Assembly: GCA_013054445.1 (NCBI GenBank)
Contig: JAAMPI010000472.1
Coordinates: 1-36,331 of the forward strand
Length of the DNA: 36,331 nucleotides
Reading direction: 5' to 3'
From: Cudoniella acicularis
Taxonomy: Eukaryota; Ascomycota; Leotiomycetes; Helotiales; Helotiaceae
The notes under the pieces are model-generated. The model saw only the letters and a list, made by a program, of their open reading frames with translations, searched no databases and was not told where the DNA came from. A program made the position numbers and the translations under genes. Below, piece after piece: positions 33,187 through 36,331 of this stretch. The stretch's first letter is position 1, and each line of letters begins with the position of its first letter.

Positions 33187-35633
33187 TTATGGATCCAGGT
33201 CTTCACCATGGAGAACGCCCAGGTAGCCTCCTCGGACTGTCTTTCTCAAGTCATGATAATGTGAGGAACGAGCCGCCGATGTGGCCCCAAAATTGCTCTT
33301 TTCACCTTCTTTCCTACCCTCGCTGACCGTCGCATCCATCGCCCCTTCTGTAGCAGTTGCAAGATCCGCGAGTCGCTGTAAATTTTGGCTCGATGTTACA
33401 TCATGCTGACTTTCAGGCGCATTTGTGTTGTTGGGATTACTTGTTCCAACATTAGGAGCTGGCCGCAGCTTTTTGGTGATCAGTTCCCGCACAAATGTGA
33501 CACAACTTGACGGTGCAATTTGACTTTCAAGTAACGACTTCAAGCCCCCCTCAGCCTCGTTCCTTGTATTGTCGGAGGCGGTCAATTCGATCAGAGCCAA
33601 GGCACACAGGAGTGTGGCGTGATGTGTGAGAGGTGTGATGAGAGTTGAGTTGTGAGTAAGTTGTGTCACAATGTTCATTGCGGCTGTAAGAAGCCCGTAG
33701 GGTTCAATATCTGGAAGTCGTAATTCCATCAAGATACGAAGAGACCAGTAGCACAAATGGACCAAAGGTGAATTGGACGGTGGAAAAATTGATGGGGGTA
33801 GAGACTCCCGCCATCGCTCCAACTCCCCTCGCAGCAGTGTGTCTATGATCTGGTTCGGAGGGACACTAAGAGAAGGAAGATCGGTAGGTGCGAGTGAGGC
33901 CATGGCGAAGTGTCCAAGAATCACGGATAGACCTGAGTAGTCAGTATAGTTACAGCAATAGCAGCAGGGGCCTTACGAGCTAAATGGTAAAGTGATTCTC
34001 CAAGCAGAGTCTGGTCATCCGGATAAACAACGACGCTTCCATCAGGTATCATGAGCGGGCTTGAAGAGCTTGAAGCATGCCACCTATCCATGATTACCAG
34101 ACTCCACCACAGCCTTCTTGAAAGCTTCTCTGTGTCGAGATCATCTCCTGTAGTAACCACATTGTTTTGCTTATGCAGGTGCAGTTTCAAAGAATATGCT
34201 AGCCCTACAGCGCTGCCTAACCAGACTGAAGAGGAAAGTCCAGCCTGGCCACGGCACGCAAGGTTTTCGGTCGCAATTACCAGAAGCATCATTGTTTGGA
34301 GATACACCAAATTGACCGTGAAGGAATGAGCAGAGGCGTTATCAAACTGAGATGTTATGATAAGCTGCGACGCCTTTTTGATGCTCTGCTGTCCAGGTCC
34401 CTGGTCATTTGGTGACGGGAAGGATCGAACAGCAGAGTAGAGTGCTTCATAGAATGCCTCTTTCAGCGGAGCGCTACAGTCCGAAACCATGATTTTTAAC
34501 TTGCTCTTTGACTCGTGAAGGATAGGATAGGTGGGATGGATAGTGTTTATATATCTGTTTCAGAGGTCAGTTTAGTTCGGCAATAGGGGAAGTTCACCCA
34601 CCCTTCAATTAATGCATCGTCCCAGCCAGGCGTGTGATCTAGCTGGCTTTGGTCATTTGGCAGCATACCTTCAAAAGAGCTGCTTTGTGGACGTGGTACT
34701 TCTGGTGGTTTTCTCCACTGGGGCGTAGGCTGGAGGCCATTTGGAGAATAATTGGGCTCTCTAAACATGTGCACTGGCCCAGGGGTTGGCTGTGGGGTTG
34801 TAAAGGCTGGACTAGCATTCGTGGAATGACGGGGGAGCTCTTGCGATGCCCAGCCACTTGGAGGTCTTTGAGGCTGATAAGGAGTGCTAAATTCAGTAGA
34901 AAGAGAGGAATACGTTCTTTTTCTCGGCCCGCCTTCAGGATTAGGAGGAGGCGAAAACTCGTCCGATGCTCTCCGTTGCATTGGATTCTCGGAGTGGGTG
35001 GCAAGAAAGGGGGCAACTGGTATTTCCCCAGCCTGCATGGCCCCCTCGAGAGTATTCAATCGATCAGCGAGTTCCTTGATATACCTGCGAGATACTGTCA
35101 GAAACGAACTTGAGATGGAGGTTGTAGTTGGAGATGTACCCTTTACTTGGACCTCGCTTCATGGGCACGCGACTGAACTGACATCTCGCGCCAACACGTT
35201 TGCAGCTCGAGCATTGCTCATCACCGGGCTCTCCAGTAGCATCACAACGAATCTTCTTGCGCCGGCACTCGTCGCAAGCTCGCGACACCTTTGATCTCTT
35301 CCTCGGTGCCGTCGACCCATCCGGCGCAGCGTACTGGCCTCCCATCTGGTCCATTGACCCATGATTCGCCTGAAGCTGGATGGGATGGCGGTGGGCATCG
35401 GGGTCCTGCTCGTACTGATGGTTGAGGGCGTCTTGGTTCCTGGCGTCCTGGTTGTCGGTCATGGCTCCGGCGGCGCCTGCATTCATGATTGGCGCAAGGC
35501 CGCGCGAGAGTTGGGCAGTGAGCTGGAGATCATCGGGGGAAGACAGGGCGGGATGGTGCTGTGAGGATGCTGAAGAGTAAAAGGGAGCGGCGCCGTCGGC
35601 AGCGAGCGCGTTGGGAGAGGGATACGACTGCAT
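33187..35633 (-). CDS. Zn2Cys6 transcription factor, Rgt1-like
   Basis: Binuclear zinc cluster regulator; the closest named relative I recognise is Rgt1, the glucose-responsive regulator of hexose transporter genes. I start at ATG 35633 (MQSYPSPNALAADG); nine bases upstream only a GTG continues the frame. The exons are 35633-35140, 35084-34602, 34554-33977 and 33932-33187, with introns of 55, 47, 48-44 and 44 bp size class (35139-35085, 34601-34555, 33976-33933), all in phase; the product is 766 residues. The zinc cluster reads SRACDECRRKKIRCDATGEP, then CSSCKRVGARCQF, with six Cys, and the linker VPMKRGPSKGYIKELADRLN is the Rgt1-type signature followed by a coiled coil. The middle homology region starts at YINTIHPTYPILHESKSK and contains RRLWWSLVIMDRWHA. 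Long Pro/Ser linkers are as expected. A role in sugar signalling is inference. Confidence 0.87.
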
Positions 35634-36331
35634 GGCTGGCACGCTGCTCTGGTAGACGTTCTTAAAGAAGCGTCATGGCAAGCATATGCACGGGCGAGCG
35701 GGGTCTGCGTGACGAGGAGGGAAATGTCAGTGTTGATATTGGATATTGGAAATACTTTATTGTTGCTCGGTAGAAAGAGCAAGTCGCAAAGGGCAAAGGG
35801 TGCACAACACAGGACAGGACAGCGCGCTCTCGCGCCACGAATTGCCTGAATGAAAACTTACCTGGACTTTCGCGGCTACTTGGACCTCACTTCGACGTCC
35901 AAATTCGCCTTTTGCACTGGGACGCGGACACGCCCGCCAGGCCAGACGCGATGGGGGGGGGGGATTGGCGATTGCGATTGCGATCCAGGGCAGCGCCAGC
36001 CAGGCCCTGGCACTGCGCAGCGCGGTGCGGTGCTGGTGGTGTCGACGACGACGACGTCGCGCCCAGAGGCAGCGCGCGCGGAGGACGGGTGGAATCGCAG
36101 TCGCAATTGATGCGAACGAAGCTGAGTTGCGACAGGTACACTGGCCCGGCGAAACCTTTTTGCGAGATGCGCTGCGGTGCGGTGCGGTGCGCTGCGCTGC
36201 GAGCTGGGAGCGTGAGTTTGTGGGTTGCGAGGAGATGGAAGTTTGGCAGCGGTCTGGCGAATCGGGACCAAGTGGCTGGAGGGCACGGACGGCTGTTCTG
36301 GGACAGATTCGCAGAGGCACAGAGTCACAGA
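35634..36331. other. GC-rich upstream region of the Zn2Cys6 gene
   Basis: The presumed promoter and 5' UTR, to the window's edge. It is strongly GC-biased, and overlapping open frames on both strands lack domains. It includes a run of nine or ten Gs near 35954 and a GGTGC/GCTGC repeat near 36170-36202. Confidence 0.45.
36170..36202. repeat. GGTGC/GCTGC pentamer repeat
   Basis: Six to seven tandem pentamers alternating GGTGC and GCTGC, in the upstream region of the Zn2Cys6 gene. Confidence 0.75.

Overview
The window is nuclear DNA of a filamentous ascomycete (Pezizomycotina). The evidence is short GT-AG introns of 44-116 bp with CTRAC-type branch sites, typical filamentous-fungal proteins (Kcs1, Eme1, Crh/Utr2-type GH16, Dfg5-type GH76, a fungal phytochrome, an Rgt1-type Zn2Cys6 factor), and a transposon scarred by what looks like RIP. 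A Leotiomycete is my best guess from the flavour of the proteins, but this is an inference.

Layout. 1-2990 (+): inositol hexakisphosphate kinase Kcs1, cut by the left edge. 3686-5805 (+): Eme1, the non-catalytic partner of the Mus81 junction nuclease, broken by one frameshift in an A9 run. 6320-7330 (-): an Htd2-like hot-dog dehydratase of mitochondrial fatty acid synthesis. 8018-9145 (-): a SANT/Myb-like nuclear protein in three exons. 9146-17194: about 8 kb without a convincing gene. It holds a 108-bp-period degenerate repeat, a dead Tc1/mariner element with terminal inverted repeats, and a solo-LTR-like insert inside that element. 17195-17978 (+): a second, unrelated Myb-repeat protein in five exons. 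20808-22269 (+) and 22817-24400 (-): a convergent pair of cell-wall enzymes, a GPI-type Crh transglycosylase and a Dfg5/Dcw1-type GH76 enzyme. 25309-26668 (-): a nitrilase-family amidohydrolase with an unresolved 5' end. 27964-32231 (+): a fungal phytochrome (PAS-GAF-PHY-histidine kinase-receiver) that is clearly a pseudogene. 33187-35633 (-): an Rgt1-like Zn2Cys6 transcription factor, followed by its GC-rich upstream region.

The genes do not form one pathway. The only functional neighbourhood I can defend is the Crh/Dfg5 pair, whose products both act on GPI proteins and glucan/chitin in the wall. The most informative signal is decay. The phytochrome has at least five frame changes and three nonsense codons in otherwise well-conserved domains, and the mariner element has stops mostly where Trp is expected. 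I found no CRISPR array, secure tRNA gene, or convincing new system. Exon boundaries were derived by hand from splice signals, reading frame and remembered family sequence patterns; no search was run.
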